Notes: generated by a model not told the origin, from the letters alone. A DNA stretch of 64,000 nt from Neurospora crassa OR74A (GCF_000182925.2 NC_026503.1:1922001-1986000), one strand, 5' to 3'. Counted from the stretch's first letter, positions 11,109 to 23,110 are shown. Program-made: numbers and translations.

Positions 11109-14100
11109 CTATTCGAAGTCGTCCTCTTCATCCGACAATAACTCATCAACAAGCTCGTCATCATCTTTCCCTTCGTTCTCTCCATCATCGTCATCACCGT
11201 CCTCCTCCTCTTCTTCCTCTTCTTCTTCTTTCCCATCCTCTTCCCCTCCTACCTCATCGTCCTGTTCCTCGTCCTCGCGCTTTTTTTCTTCTTGTTCTTC
11301 TTCGTCCTCCTCCTCAATCTTCGTCCTCTCCATCACCGTATCTCCATCACTATCATCCAGTATCTCCTCCGCAATATCCTCCGTACCTGCTCTGCTGCTC
11401 CGTCCAGCACTCAACCGCGCCTTGGCTTTCATCGCACTAGCCCTCCTACTCCCTCTCCTTCCTGTCGGTTGTTGTTGTTGTTGTTGTTCTTCCTGCTCCT
11501 CCTCTTGTTGCTGCTGCGGTTGTACGCTAACCACACTCTGCGAGCTCTGCCTCCTACTCCTCAGAGAAACGCCTCTCAACAACCTTCTCTGTTCCGTGCT
11601 CGGCTCCTGGGCTTCTGTCGCAGTTGGTTTTGGTGTTGTTTCCCGATCACCAGCATTATCATTATCGCCCACTTGCGTACCACCCATTTCCACATCCTCG
11701 CCCTCGTCCTCGTTCTCGTCCTCCTCCTTGATGGAGACGCCAACGCTGACCTCCCTTTCCTTTCTCTTCCTGCTGTTAACAGGCGCAGCAGTAGCACCAG
11801 ACGCAGATGGTGCGACGGAACCGGCTCTGGACACAGCCCCGCCGCCGCCGCCGCCACTGGCTTCGCTAGCCGGAGGCGCCACGCTACCCGCCCGGCTAGG
11901 AGCGACGCTGCCTGCCCTGCTGGCGCTTCTTCTATGGGTGGTGGCGCCGGAGGCAATGGAGGCATGGCGGCCCGCGGCGTTGTTGGCGGCATCTTGCTCG
12001 GCGGCGGCATCAAGGGCGTTGACAATCTTGCCAAGGGAGACATGGACCTTGTAGAGGGCGTTGCGAGAGGTGGCGTCGGAGAGGAGGTTGTTCTCAACAG
12101 CGTTGGTGACGAGGGCGTAGACGTCGCGGATCTTGATGGGCGAGGAGGGGTTGGAGGAAGAGGAGCCGGATGGGATGTAGAGCTTTGCGAGAAGGGCGGC
12201 CATGATGCGCTTTTCTTCTTCTGTGTCTGGGTGTCAGTATCACGATTTGGTGGGAGAGGCAACAATGAATACGTACTGGCTCCATTTCCTTGTAGCCTTT
12301 CGAGAATATCCTTGGCGAAGTCGAGGTGCACATCTGCCGAAACGGTCTTCTTCTCGGGGTCAAGGCCGGCGCTGAACCCTTCATCGGGGTTGTAGCACTT
12401 TCTGGGATCCGTCCAGTCGACCAAGCAGGCAGCGATGGTCGACATGCTGACCATCTGATCATCTACATCGGCCTCTTCGTCATCCAGGCCTTCGCGCACA
12501 TTGTACAAGGTATGCAGGGCATCCAGCGCAACCCGACGCATCAGATCCTGATTCTCTGGCCGCGAGTAGCAGAACACAGGCAAAAAGTAATTGAGTGCCT
12601 GTCTAACGCTCTGGTTCTCTGCACTGGCGGGCTCGAAGTACGCGATAACAAGGGTCTTGAGCAGCTCCGCGGATACGTCAACGTCACTAACAACACGGCC
12701 GAGCAGGAGTTTGGAAACGGCCACAGTAGCGGCCGCCTGGACCTCGGGAGATCTTCCGCCAGCGCGCAGGGCCTTGACGTAAACCTTGAGGAGATTGGTG
12801 TTATTCGAGAGCAGCTGCGCGCCGTGCACATTGAGAATATCGGTAAGAATATGCAGGGCGGTGATCTGGAGAGCAGTGTGGCCCTTTGCGAAGAAATGCA
12901 TAAACAGGGTGAGGTTCTCCTCGGCAAGCGAGCGGTCGAGGAGCGAGCAAAGGCCGAGACAGACGAGACCACGCTCGCGAACAGGGGCCTCGTGGCTGCG
13001 CACGGCGGGAACGACGAGGTTGTTGAGCATAGAAACTAGATGATCGTTTCTCTGGAGATTGCCGGCGACATTGGTGAGCATGCACTGCACAATGTGGAGA
13101 CACTTCATGTTGATCATGATCTCCTTGATGGCTTTCTGAGCCGCCTCCTCCTCCGACAGTTCAGGACCCTTGTTCTTCTTTTTCTTAGATTGAGAATCTT
13201 CGTCGTCGCTGACCTCGGATCTAGCTGAGTGAAAGGACTCGTTGTCGTCAATGTCGCCTTCGTCAGGAACATCGTCGACGATGGTGTCGTGGACGTCAGC
13301 AACGGCTTCAAGTACAATACTGCAGAATTCCTTCTCGCCGGCAGCATCGGGGGCGCAAAGGTCTCGTAGCACCTGGACGGTGAGTTTGGTGACTTCATCG
13401 GGGAGTTCCGGGATAGAGAGGGTTTGTCGTAAAAGGGCGAACATCTTGCGACGGCCAACTTCATCCGAATAGTCCAGGGTAAGAGCGATGTGTAGAAGCT
13501 GCTCGACGATGAACTCTTGCTCGACTGTGTCCTCTTCCTCTTCCTCATCTTCCACTTCTTGCTCATTGATCCTCTTGATGGCATCAATGAGCACCTTGAC
13601 GTATCGCTCCAAGTAAAATGCAAGCTTGGTGACTTCGGGTAGCTTCTCGTCGACGAGGGACTCGTATTTCCCATTGCCCTCGTTCCTACAGAAATCATTA
13701 AATGTCCGGGCGACAAACACGGATTCCGAGCTAAGTGTCTCCCAGAAGTTGTCATCAAAATTCACTGCATTTCTGTAGTCAGCACGGCCCTCCCAAAAGC
13801 CCTTCATAGCTTCGAGAGCGACACCGTTCTCTCCTCCGGAGTTGACAACATCAATGCGCTCCAGGAGCTCCAGCAGAGCCTCTATGCTTGGGGGTGACAC
13901 CTCGGAAGGCTGGCCTCCTTCAACGGGGGGCGCAGTCCCGGCGCAATCCTCGATCCATCTTTCACGGAATAGGCGGCAGGCGGCCTTGCGCACGTTTTCG
14001 TCTCTGTCGCGTAAACCCCAGCGAAGAAGCTTCTCTCTCATAGAGAGTGACAAATGACGAAAGTCGCCCAGCGCAGGCAGAAGACGGGAGTAGACAGCGC

Positions 14101-14953
14101 GCCGCGTAAGCGCATCTTGGTCGCGTGCTCGTTCCAGCAGGTATGGCAGGGTCGTCGGCAAGATCGGCAGGTTAACCAGGAGAGACCTCCTCACATCGGC
14201 ACTAGGGTCGTTCTGCAAGACTTCGAGGAGCTTTTCGAGAAGACCAGTCGATCCATCATCGTCGCTATCGTCGGAATTCGGTTCGCCCTCGAACTGGTTG
14301 CCAGCCAAGCGTCCAAGACCCAGCACAGCCTGTGCCCGGACCATGGCCTCCTTGTCGCGAATCCTCCTAAGTAGACTTGACCGTAGCTTCTGGAAGAGGT
14401 CGTCGTCAATCGCGTCGAGGGAGTTGATGATATGAGATATGAGTTGCGTTGACCGATAGCGCACAAACTTGTCCTTGGCGATCATCAAGGGAAGAACGGT
14501 TTCCATCAAGTGTCCGGTAAGCCGGGTGCTGGGTGTCTCGGGCATGGTGCTGGCGTCCGGGTCGGCCTCGCCGAGAATTTCGTTATCCTTCTCGACGGCA
14601 TGCCGCAGGAACAGACCGATGAAGCGCACCGTCTTCTCGCCGACTCCCTCGCTCTTCTTGATGGGCATGACGCGCAGGACACAGCGTACAAACTCCTTGT
14701 TGAAGTCATCTTCCTCGAACTCGTCGGCCTCGGCGGGCTTCTTCGTACTCGTCGGCTCGTAGCAGCATGCTTCTTGTATCTTGCGCAGGGTCACGGCCAG
14801 CTTGCGATGGGATGCCGTGGTCTTTTGGGCGTCGCCGAAGACGGTCGCGACTTGTGTGCGTAGCGCATTGTCGGGAGTATCCAAGGGTGCTTCTGGTACG
14901 ACCGAGGTCTGGCGCGCCCCGCGTGTCGCTCTCGTCGATCTGCCCGGCGCCAT
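11109..14953 (-). CDS. cnd3: Condensin complex subunit 3 (CAP-G / Ycg1 / Cnd3)
   Basis: This is the HEAT-repeat non-SMC subunit of condensin that binds DNA together with the kleisin Brn1/Barren. Two exons, 14953-12277 and 12220-11109, give 1262 residues; the 57-base intron has a GTACGT donor and joins as NGAKEEKRIMAALL. Helical HEAT repeats cover about residues 20-880, including LMETVLPLMIAKDKFVRYRSTQLI, KEAMVRAQAVLGLGRLA and RDENVRKAACRLFRERW. The Cnd3 domain covers about 560-850. From about residue 960 the protein is a disordered tail of repeated SRAGSVAPS, a Gln-rich stretch and a strongly acidic end. The family is about 1000 residues in yeast, so the tail accounts for the extra length. 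The ATG at 14953 is chosen; the open frame runs nine bases further only through a TTG. It is divergent from nop4. Confidence 0.94.
11150..11330. repeat. Low-complexity CT-rich tract encoding the acidic tail of condensin subunit 3
   Basis: An imperfect TCC/TCT/TCG tract on the plus strand encodes a Glu/Asp-rich run on the minus strand. A TTG-type repeat at about 11470-11515 encodes the neighbouring Gln-rich segment. Confidence 0.8.
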
Positions 14954-15667
14954 GGTCGGCAATGACTGTTGGTATTAGCGGGGCCTGCACAGCGGCAGTC
15001 CTCTATTTGTATGCGATATGGAAAAGGTACAAGTAATCCAAGCCCAAGATATAAGAAAACAAGCAAAAAAAAAAGACGGATGTGAGGTTTCGTAGGATGG
15101 CTTTTGCAACTGAGCAGGAGCCGGGGATGAATGAAAGTGACACTATTCGCGAATGAAGGTTGTTTTGTTTACTTTGCACTGCAGGTGGGCTGCTGTGAAT
15201 TTCCTGGCGGCCCCGTCGTCACCTAGCGGGAGGGACTGTCTGACCTGCTGCAGAGGGGTCGCGCTGCTCGCTGCGCTGTATGTCGCAAAACGTATCGACC
15301 CTGCTGGTGAGCTTGAATGGTCTGTGCGCCCCGCCTTTCCTTTGGTGTGGATTGTGGAAGCGCGCGAAGAGAGGAAGTGGAAGAGACGGGCTCAGGATCC
15401 CGCTGCCAAGCTTGAGGGAAACGATAAGCTCCCTTGTACGCTCTTATCGGGACTCCACTTCGAATATTTTTCTTTGGGCGAAGGGTCCAGAACTGTTGTC
15501 GCTGGGGGAAGCTGTGCACTCGGCGATTCCCATCCACCATTTGCGCCTTGAGAGGGTCTGTTCTCTTCACTTTTGGTTTGATTTGGCTGCTTTCTCATCT
15601 CTCCCCTTCTTTCAACAACAACACCACCTAACAAACACATAACATAACAACCCGATTGCTTGCAATA
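14954..15667. promoter_or_regulatory. Divergent promoter region, condensin subunit 3 / nop4
   Basis: A 714-base gap separates two divergent genes. The nop4 side ends in a C/A/T-rich leader with CAACAACAACACC. A short A-run lies at about 15066-15073. Minus-strand open frames here are shadows that run into nop4. Confidence 0.55.
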
Positions 15668-17986
15668 ATGGGCAAGGACGGGAACAAGAAGCGCCAACGC
15701 GAGGTGGACGAGGAGATCCCAGTTGATCCCGATGCCATCAAGGATTCCGATGTTGCTGCACAGAACCCCCCAAGCAAGAAAGCTAGAGTTGAATCCAACC
15801 GCTCTCTCTTCATCCGACAGCTGCCTCCAAGTGCCACCGCCGAGTCTCTGACCGAGTTCTTCTCCCAACATTTCCCTGTGAAGCATGCCACCGTCGTCCT
15901 CGATCCCAAGACCAAGACCTCGCGCGGCTATGGTTTCGTCACCTTCACCGATCCCGAGGATACCCTCGAGGCCAAGGCCAAGCTCAACAACTACCTGCTT
16001 GAAGGGAAGCGCCTGAAGCTCGACATTGCCGAAGCCAGACACCGTGATGCCAAGAAGACCGGACCCGTTGTGTCCAAGGTCGCCGAGGAGAAGCAGAAAC
16101 GTGCCGAAGCCGTCGCCGAGGCCCAGAAACCCAACAAACTCATCATCCGCAACCTGCCATGGAGCATCAAGAAGCCTGAGCAGTTGGCCGAGCTATTCAA
16201 GCCATATGGTAAGGTCAGGTTCGCCGACTTGCCCAACGATAAGGGCAAGCTCTCTGGTTTCGGTTTCGTCACCCTCCGTGGTCGCAAGAATGCCGAAAAG
16301 GCTATCGAGGCCGTCAATGGCATGGAGGTCGATGGCCGCCCATTGGCCGTCGACTGGGCCGTGGATAAGCAGACATGGGCCCAGCAGAACGGCGAAAAGT
16401 CAGACGACAAGAAGGAGAAAAAGGACAAGAAGGTTAAGGAACCCAAGGACAAGAAGACAGAGGAGGAGGAGACTGCTGGCATGACACAGGAGGAAAAGGA
16501 TCTTTACAACTTCTTCAAGAGCCAAGGCGAGAACCTCGAGAGTGAAGACGAGGAGGACGAAGACAAGGACAAGGAGGACGAGGATGAAGACGATGAGGAC
16601 AAGGACGAAGATGATATCGAGGAGGACGAGGAGGACGAGGAGGATGAGGAGGAGGAACAGAAGCCCAAGCGGCTAACCGACAACTCTCTAACACTCTTCA
16701 TTCGCAACCTACCATACACCACCACCGATGAGCAGCTGAAGGCGCACTTTACCCAGTTCGGCGGCATCAGATACGCCCGAGTTGTCAAGGACAAGGCCAC
16801 CGACAGGCCAGCCGGTACCGGTTTCGTGTGCTTTTTCAACGAGGAGGAGATGAAGGCCTGCCTCAAGGGCGCCCCCCGCCATCAACCTACCACCACACTC
16901 GTCAAGCACTCCATCCTTCAAGACGAGACCGTCGATCCGGAGGGCAAGTACACGCTCGACGGGCGCATCCTTCAAGTCGCCCACGCCGTCTCCAAGGACG
17001 AAGCCGAGCGTCTCGCGGAGGCCTCGGCCGGTAAGAAGGACAAGGACAAGAGACGCCTGTACCTCCTGAACGAGGGCCAAATCACACCCTCGTCTACGCT
17101 CTTCAAGGTCCTTACCCCGGCCGAAATCAAGATGCGCGAAGCGTCGGCCAACCAGCGCAAGAAGCTGATCCAGTCCAACCCGTCGCTGCACCTGTCGCTC
17201 ACCCGTCTCGCGCTGCGCAACCTGCCGCGCAACATCGGGTCCAAGGAGCTCAAGGCGCTCGCGCGCCAGGCCGTCGTCGGCTTCGCCAAGGACGTCAAGG
17301 AAGGCAAGCGCGCGCCCATCTCCAAGGAAGAAAACTCGCGCGGTGGTGAGCAAGACAAGGAGAACGAGCGCCTCCGGAAGCTCAAGGGCAAGGGTGTCGT
17401 CAAGCAGGCCAAGATCGTGTTCGAGACGACCACGGGCACCAAGGTGGACGAAAAGGTCGGTGGCGGCAAGTCGCGTGGCTACGGCTTTATCGAGTACTCG
17501 TCGCACCGCTGGGCGCTCATGGGCCTGCGCTACCTGAACGGGTTTGCCGTCAAGAACGAGCTGGGCAAGACGCAAAGGCTGATTGTCGAGTTCGCGATCG
17601 AGAACGCGAACGTGGTGCAGCGGAGGAGACAGGATGAGGAGAAGCAAAGGACGATGACGCCCGCGGAAAGGAAGGCGGAGATGGAGGAAAAGAAGAGATC
17701 CAAGGAGGCCAAGGAGGCATACAAGGCTGGAAGGAAGGCGGATAGGAAGAAGGGCGCTAAGCCTGAGAAGCCTGCTGGGTGGAACAAGGGCAAGGATAAG
17801 AAGGGCCCGGCTGAGGTGGCCAAGGCCGCAGGCGCCGCCCCGGCGAAGGAGGTGAAGGCTGAAGATATCAAGGTGGATAAGAAGGGCAAGAAGAGTGAGA
17901 TGGTCAAGGAGGCCCTCATGACCAAGATCCTGGCGAGAAAGAGGCAACAGAGGAAAAAGAAGGCTAACATTAGGGGCAAGAAATAA
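15668..17986 (+). CDS. nop4: Nucleolar RNA-binding protein Nop4 (RBM28-like)
   Basis: A single-exon gene for 772 residues with four RNA-recognition motifs. Nop4 works in the nucleolus in maturation of the 60S pre-ribosome. RRM1 is at about residues 46-123 (LFIRQLPPSA and RGYGFVTF). RRM2 is at about 158-235 (LIIRNLPWSI and GFGFVTL). A Lys/Glu/Asp-rich linker covers about 245-335. RRM3 is at about 342-430 (LFIRNLPYTT and TGFVCFF). A degenerate RRM4 lies at about 515-640 (LALRNLPRN and RGYGFIEY). The C-terminus is lysine-rich (RQQRKKKANIRGKK). Four RRMs with an acidic spacer after the second is the family layout. I use the ATG at 15668; the open frame extends 12 bases upstream through TTG. No intron is needed. 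It is divergent from condensin subunit 3 and convergent with the NIPA gene. Confidence 0.93.
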   Translation: MGKDGNKKRQREVDEEIPVDPDAIKDSDVAAQNPPSKKARVESNRSLFIRQLPPSATAESLTEFFSQHFPVKHATVVLDPKTKTSRGYGFVTFTDPEDTLEAKAKLNNYLLEGKRLKLDIAEARHRDAKKTGPVVSKVAEEKQKRAEAVAEAQKPNKLIIRNLPWSIKKPEQLAELFKPYGKVRFADLPNDKGKLSGFGFVTLRGRKNAEKAIEAVNGMEVDGRPLAVDWAVDKQTWAQQNGEKSDDKKEKKDKKVKEPKDKKTEEEETAGMTQEEKDLYNFFKSQGENLESEDEEDEDKDKEDEDEDDEDKDEDDIEEDEEDEEDEEEEQKPKRLTDNSLTLFIRNLPYTTTDEQLKAHFTQFGGIRYARVVKDKATDRPAGTGFVCFFNEEEMKACLKGAPRHQPTTTLVKHSILQDETVDPEGKYTLDGRILQVAHAVSKDEAERLAEASAGKKDKDKRRLYLLNEGQITPSSTLFKVLTPAEIKMREASANQRKKLIQSNPSLHLSLTRLALRNLPRNIGSKELKALARQAVVGFAKDVKEGKRAPISKEENSRGGEQDKENERLRKLKGKGVVKQAKIVFETTTGTKVDEKVGGGKSRGYGFIEYSSHRWALMGLRYLNGFAVKNELGKTQRLIVEFAIENANVVQRRRQDEEKQRTMTPAERKAEMEEKKRSKEAKEAYKAGRKADRKKGAKPEKPAGWNKGKDKKGPAEVAKAAGAAPAKEVKAEDIKVDKKGKKSEMVKEALMTKILARKRQQRKKKANIRGKK

Positions 17987-18362
17987 GCCTGGGCTCTTGG
18001 AGTTTACCTAATGTAGGGAGAGAGTGTGTGTTTTTCTGCTGCTGGCCCGGAATGTTAAACCATTTATGTTATTCTTAGGGCCTTTCCTGTTTGCTATCTA
18101 AGTATACCTTTATCACGATCAAAAGCAATCCCTTAGCGTTTTCCAACACCTCTCAGTCTATTTCCGCCGTGGACACTCGTGAACTCTTTCGCTGGCAGTT
18201 CTTAACCAAGACAACGCTCAATAATATTGTACGCCCTCTACATGCTATTATTATATAATAGAACGCCTGTTTGCCTGCTTTGTTTTTCTCGCTATGCTCG
18301 CTTTCATATGATGCTTTCTAGATAACCGAAACAACAAATTTTCCACCCTTTCCCACCGACAT
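17987..18362. other. Convergent 3' region, nop4 / NIPA transporter
   Basis: These 376 bases between two convergent stop codons should hold both 3' untranslated regions. No tRNA or other RNA gene was recognised. Confidence 0.6.
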
Positions 18363-21056
18363 CTATACAGCAGCACTCCTCGTCGTCTCCAACCGACTTC
18401 CTTGCCCTTCCTCATCCCCCTCAACCTCTCCATCTTCAGTTACTCTAGTCTCTCCTCCATTTCTAATAACCCTGAAGTTCGGGTCCGTCCGTCTCCTCTT
18501 CATTCCCATTCTGCTCCTACTACTAGTATTGGGCACCCGCATTGTTGGATTCGACCCGTTGTTACCACTCGAAGTGACAGCGTTCGCGCTCGTGCTCACG
18601 TGCGAGGAACCACCGCCACCCATCCTCCATCCACCACCCAACAACTCGGCCAACGTCCCACTCAAACTCCTCGCTCGCCCTCTTATCCCTTGGTCTCCAT
18701 AACCTTGACCTTGCCCTGGACCTCGCTGTCCCTCACCCTTGCTACCGTTACCGCCTCGTCCGGTAAGATCCAGCAACGGACCAAAAGTACTTGTACTCCC
18801 CACCGCTGCTGACCTTCTTCCCCGTCCCCTACAGTTTTCCAGGTCAAAGTACCCGTCGTCATTGTCTAGTTCGTCCTGCGGTACGAACAAGCTATTCCTC
18901 AGCCCGGGCCTGCTTCTTCGGCCTGCTATCCTCCTCTGCGTAGGCGAGTCATTTTCGGCCGTCATGCCGAGATGGGGGAGTAATCTGTCCGCTACCACGG
19001 CGCCAAGAGTGGAAGAGAAGGGGGAAGGGGAGATCATGAGAGGGTTACCGCCAGCGTTATGGTGGTGATGATGGCCGTAGTGGTGGACGTGGGCGTTGAA
19101 GGCGCGGTGCGATTGTGATAGGGTGGAGGAAGAGACGGGTGCGCGGGGGGTGGCTGGTCGCGAGGCGGAAGGGGGCGTACGGGTTGCGGCCGAGGAGCCG
19201 GCAGCGGGAGAGGAGCCACAGGTGATGGTGATGTTGGGTTGGGGTGTGGCTGAGAGGAGATCGGTGCCGAATTCGTCAGAGGAGACGGGGATGGAAAGGA
19301 TGGTGTCTGAGGAGATGGTGTGTGGGCCGATGCCCGGGTGATGGTACTGTGCGTCGATTTCTGGAATGTATTCTTCACTTCTGTTTCTTTCTTGGGAAGA
19401 TGCCGCCCTCCAGGGGTTGCCGAGTAACGGCGCGTCTTCGTTGTCGTCGTCGTCGTCTGATTCTTCAATGAGAGTCTTCTGAGATTTGGTCCTGGTGTGA
19501 GTGCGCGAAGGGAGGCCTGTATCCTCCGCCTCCTCTACTGCTGATAGGGGTCTGACCGAGGCTTCTTTAAAGCTGATACGCGACGATCGCCGGGATCTCG
19601 CAGAATCGCTACGTCTGCGAGAGGCCTGGCGGGGTGTATGTGGTGATGAGGTCGCGGCGACGATTGCCGCTGCTGCTCCTAGGGTTGGGCCTTGTTCTGC
19701 AAGGCCAATGGTTTCGTCAATGCCCTCGGCGTCGGAGAGAATCTCTTCTTCCTCCTCTTCCTCATCATGGTGCGGCCTGCCGCTGGTAATGAGGAACACG
19801 CCAAAGAAAGTCAACATGCAGCCGCCGATAAATCTGAGCACCTGCTTGCTAGTTGTCCTCTCAAAGTCCCGATAGAGGACGGCACTGCCGATGATTACAG
19901 ATAGTGTAAACAGTACAAACTGGACGGGAATGACCTGGGTAGAATCGAAACGCCGGAGCGCCTTGTTTACATAATGGACTTGCATGACTGCGGTGAAGAG
20001 CAAGACAAAGATCAGAACGTATGTAATCGGTGTGGTGAAAGCGCCGAGAAGAGTAGAGGAGAGCATCGATGAGACACCTTTTGTAGAGAGGGCAGTATAT
20101 CCGCCTGTAAACCCTGAGTATTAGCACCAGGCAACTGCTGGTCAAGGAGTGGTCAACGTACCAAAGAGACCGACCAGACCCAGATCGATGAGGATGGTCC
20201 GGTTTCCGTACCTGGGGCTCGCCCACATAAGGAGAACAATCAAGGAACAGCTAAGGCCCATATAGATCTCGAATTCCATGGTCGTGATCGCATCCCATAC
20301 TTCATGAGGCCCCATCTTGGTCTCCTGCGACTCGGCACTCAAGACCACGATCACGGCACCGGCCACGGCAATGAGTACACCAAAGAAGTCTCGCCGCCGG
20401 AAGACCTCTTTGAAAAAGATGGGCGCAATGATGCAATTGGACACCAAAGCAACGACGCCCAGAGGACTGACGACGGAAGCCGGAGCAAAGCCATAGGCCA
20501 GGAAGTTGCCCGTCTCGCCCACAGTGATCAAGCCCTGGCCTAGCCACCAGTACGGATCCTTCAGATATGTGGTTGTGACCTTGATCTCCCCACTCGTGGG
20601 AGTCGAAGACTCGGACCAACCCGAGTCTGTAGAATCAGAGGACCGTGTGAGAGGCTCGGTTTCGTGGGCATCAATGGCCAGGTCGCTAGCGGGGCGGCGA
20701 GTGGTGTCCTTCCTCGAGAGTGCCCCATCAGACACGGGGGCTGTGGTTCCGTATACACCTCCACTTCCAGAAATTGTCCCGTTCGCCTTGGCCCTAGCCT
20801 CCCTGAGCGCCTGCTTTGCGCGCCGTCGTATCTCGGCCCGGTGGTGGTTCAACCGAATGTGGGCATATCGCTGGACATTGAGCGCCAGAGCTATTAGGAT
20901 GTTGCCGCAGATGGCGGTGATAATGCCGATCAGCGAGGACCAGTTTTGGCCTTCGTCATTGCCGTGATCGCCTCCGTCGGCTGGCGGGATATCGACGTCA
21001 GGTAAGTATTCCATGGGCCACAGACCGGCTGCGGAGGCAGGAGCGGGCAAGCGCAT
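18363..21056 (-). CDS. NIPA-type magnesium transporter / drug-metabolite superfamily membrane protein
   Basis: The NIPA family (PF05653) are multi-span membrane proteins linked to magnesium transport. Two exons, 21056-20162 and 20104-18363, give 878 residues; the 57-base intron has GTACGT and TTTACAG sites and joins as LVGLFGGYTALSTKGVSS. The membrane core is recognisable: SLIGIITAICGNILIALALNV, YWWLGQGLITVGETGNFLAYGF, APASVVSPLGVVALVSNCI, the KEVFRRRDFFGVLIAVAGA segment, and STKGVSSMLSSTLLGAFTTP. A charged loop splits the first and second membrane segments. After the last helix (about residue 450) comes a long disordered cytosolic tail with an acidic run (DEEEEEEE), a histidine cluster (HVHHYGHHHHH) and a conserved-looking patch around DELDNDDGYFDLENCRG. 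The ATG at 21056 is in a good position before the first helix. Confidence 0.88.
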
Positions 21057-22104
21057 GGTTGCCGTCGGGGTTGTTGTCTATACGCGGCTCGGTACCGGTT
21101 GGATTGGAGCTTGGTTCGGGATCGGGATCGGGATCGAGGTTGCCGATGGAGCGGCGTCCTGGTGAGCAACGCACACGGCTCGCGGCGTTCAAGGCTCACA
21201 GTCGGAGGTCATGGAAGGTTGGTTCGCAGGTGGGAAGCGCATGTGAAGCAATCGGTTGGCGAGATGAGACGGCGGATCATGCCCTGCTCCTACTTGTATA
21301 GTATATAGTAAGCCGAGTAGGGTGTCGGTTTCAGTAGTGGTTGTTGACTGATGACTGTTGACTTGGGGTCTGTTGTCTGCCCGTATGGCGTCTTATCTTT
21401 TTCGCTGAGGCGTTATGTTCGTCGGTCGGCCGCTTGATATGAGTAAGGAGAAAATAGGAAGGAGAACAAGAAGGACTACGGTTGAGAACAGGAACCTCGG
21501 AAATGTCAATGTCTATTACGAGACTAGTGTCGCGGTAGTCGCAGTAGCTGATCGGACTTTAGAGTGGATGCACCGTGGAGGGTAAGATTGCAGCGACAGA
21601 GAAGGAGACTGAGCGTCCAGGTCGCATTTCGAGGCTCAACAGAGGGACGTTCGACGGGAATGGTGATTGTCGAATGCGCAGCCCGAGTTGTGCGCGAGAG
21701 TCCGAACCTGGGACTTGTGGTTGTCATACGACATGGTTATTTTAGACAGGAACCCTTGAGGAACCCGCGACACTAACAAATTGTGCGCTACAGATTCGAT
21801 GGCGTCGCTAAAATGGATGCCGTTACTGCCGGGGTCGCTGTTGCTGCCAGGAATAGCGCCTGAACCCTGGCTGCCCGCCCGGCGAAGTGGTTGTAAAAAT
21901 AAACCGAACATGGACAGTTCAGTTCAGCACGGCTCGCTTTGGCTTGTTAGGTAGGAAAGGCTGCTCGCTATAAAACCGTGATAGAAATCACAATGATTTG
22001 AAAGCGTACCGGCCAGAATTACTCAAGGATTCATCATTAATTCAAGAATCGCTGCGACCGATTAAGTCGACATGTACAATAAAGACGCTTGAAGGAGTCA
22101 CGAG

Positions 22105-22118
22105 GGTAGGTACCTACC
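22105..22118. repeat. 14-base perfect palindrome GGTAGGTACCTACC
   Basis: The sequence reads the same on both strands. It belongs to a class of TACCTA/TAGGTA-like motifs seen in several gaps of this window, for example near 28000, 35978, 38035 and 63646. Function is unknown. Confidence 0.7.
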
Positions 22119-22210
22119 TCTATACCGAAGGTGCAATGCATTCACTGAATTGTGTTCCTTCTTACCATCATTCACCTGGCTAGGAAGGCTCGCCTCACCT
22201 ATGTCCAAGA

Positions 22211-22223
22211 GGGGGGGGGGGGG
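22211..22223. repeat. G13 homopolymer
   Basis: Thirteen consecutive G residues in an intergenic region. Confidence 0.85.
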
Positions 22224-23110
22224 CGGGCAGGCTGAGGCAGCTTACATATAGCGTCTGGACGCTTTCACTTTCTGTAGGCTCCACTTCCATATCGCTATCG
22301 GTTGGGTAATTCCAGCGATTCCAATTTCCAGGCTGTGGTGGGGCAGCTGCTGTTAACGTTCTAGGTTGCTGTTTTCCCTTTGGTGTCGAAAAAATTAACT
22401 CCCGTCTTCAGCTCTTCAACCTGGGCTTGCTTCACTGTCTTTTCCGTGCAGTGACACTATGAACACCTCCGTCTCAACAATTTGTCATGTGAAAGAAAAC
22501 CTGTTTAGGGCTACTCGAAATGGATCGTTGTCGGCGTCAAGACTCTATCCCCCCCCTGAGCTGAGCCTCGGGCCTTCCTATAGAGGTATCTTGGACTTTG
22601 GGACCCTGCCTGCCTGCCTGCTTATCAACACCACCTTTAAACGCTAACACTTATACACAACACTGCACCTGTATGCGGGCATGTCTGAGACTGAAACCAC
22701 CCTTCACCAAGTTCAAACTACAAAACACATCACATGATATTCGAATCTCTCGGGGATATATGCACAGTAAATCAGTGCCGTTGTGGGAATACCTAGAGGT
22801 ACTCGTTCACTCTCTGTAGGTGCTCAGACATACCTAGACACGTAGCCGTAGAGGTACTCGTCTGATATCAAAGTACGTACCTCGGCTGTCCCGTGCAACA
22901 GAAGCATCTAGAGAGTGCCACTGAGGTCATTCCAAGGTACAGTGGCATCACAGAAGCACAAGCTCCAATTCCCCGCCCCAACACGGAAACAACAACCTCA
23001 ACTACACGTCAACCTACAAGCCACATCACCTGTTCTTCACTTTCCCCTCTTCAACTCAGACAAGTTCGTTTCCCATCAAAGAAATTTCGATCCACCACCG
23101 GCAAATCACA

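Larger units (their letters stand above)
21057..23110. promoter_or_regulatory. Long divergent intergenic region, NIPA gene / unknown 500-residue protein
   Basis: No supported gene lies in these 2.05 kb. The left end is the NIPA promoter and leader, and the right end, rich in C and A, is the leader of the plus-strand gene. It holds a G13 run at 22211-22223, a perfect 14-base palindrome at 22105-22118, and two near-copies of TAGAGGTACTCGT about 60 bases apart (near 22793 and 22850). Confidence 0.5.

Noticed and set aside
11292-12395. Plus-strand frames of 367 and 210 codons rich in Leu, Ser and Cys
   Set aside because: They lie opposite the low-complexity tail of condensin subunit 3 and reflect its biased composition.
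16709-17947. Minus-strand frame of 412 codons
   Set aside because: It is antisense to nop4, whose four RRM motifs are clear on the plus strand.
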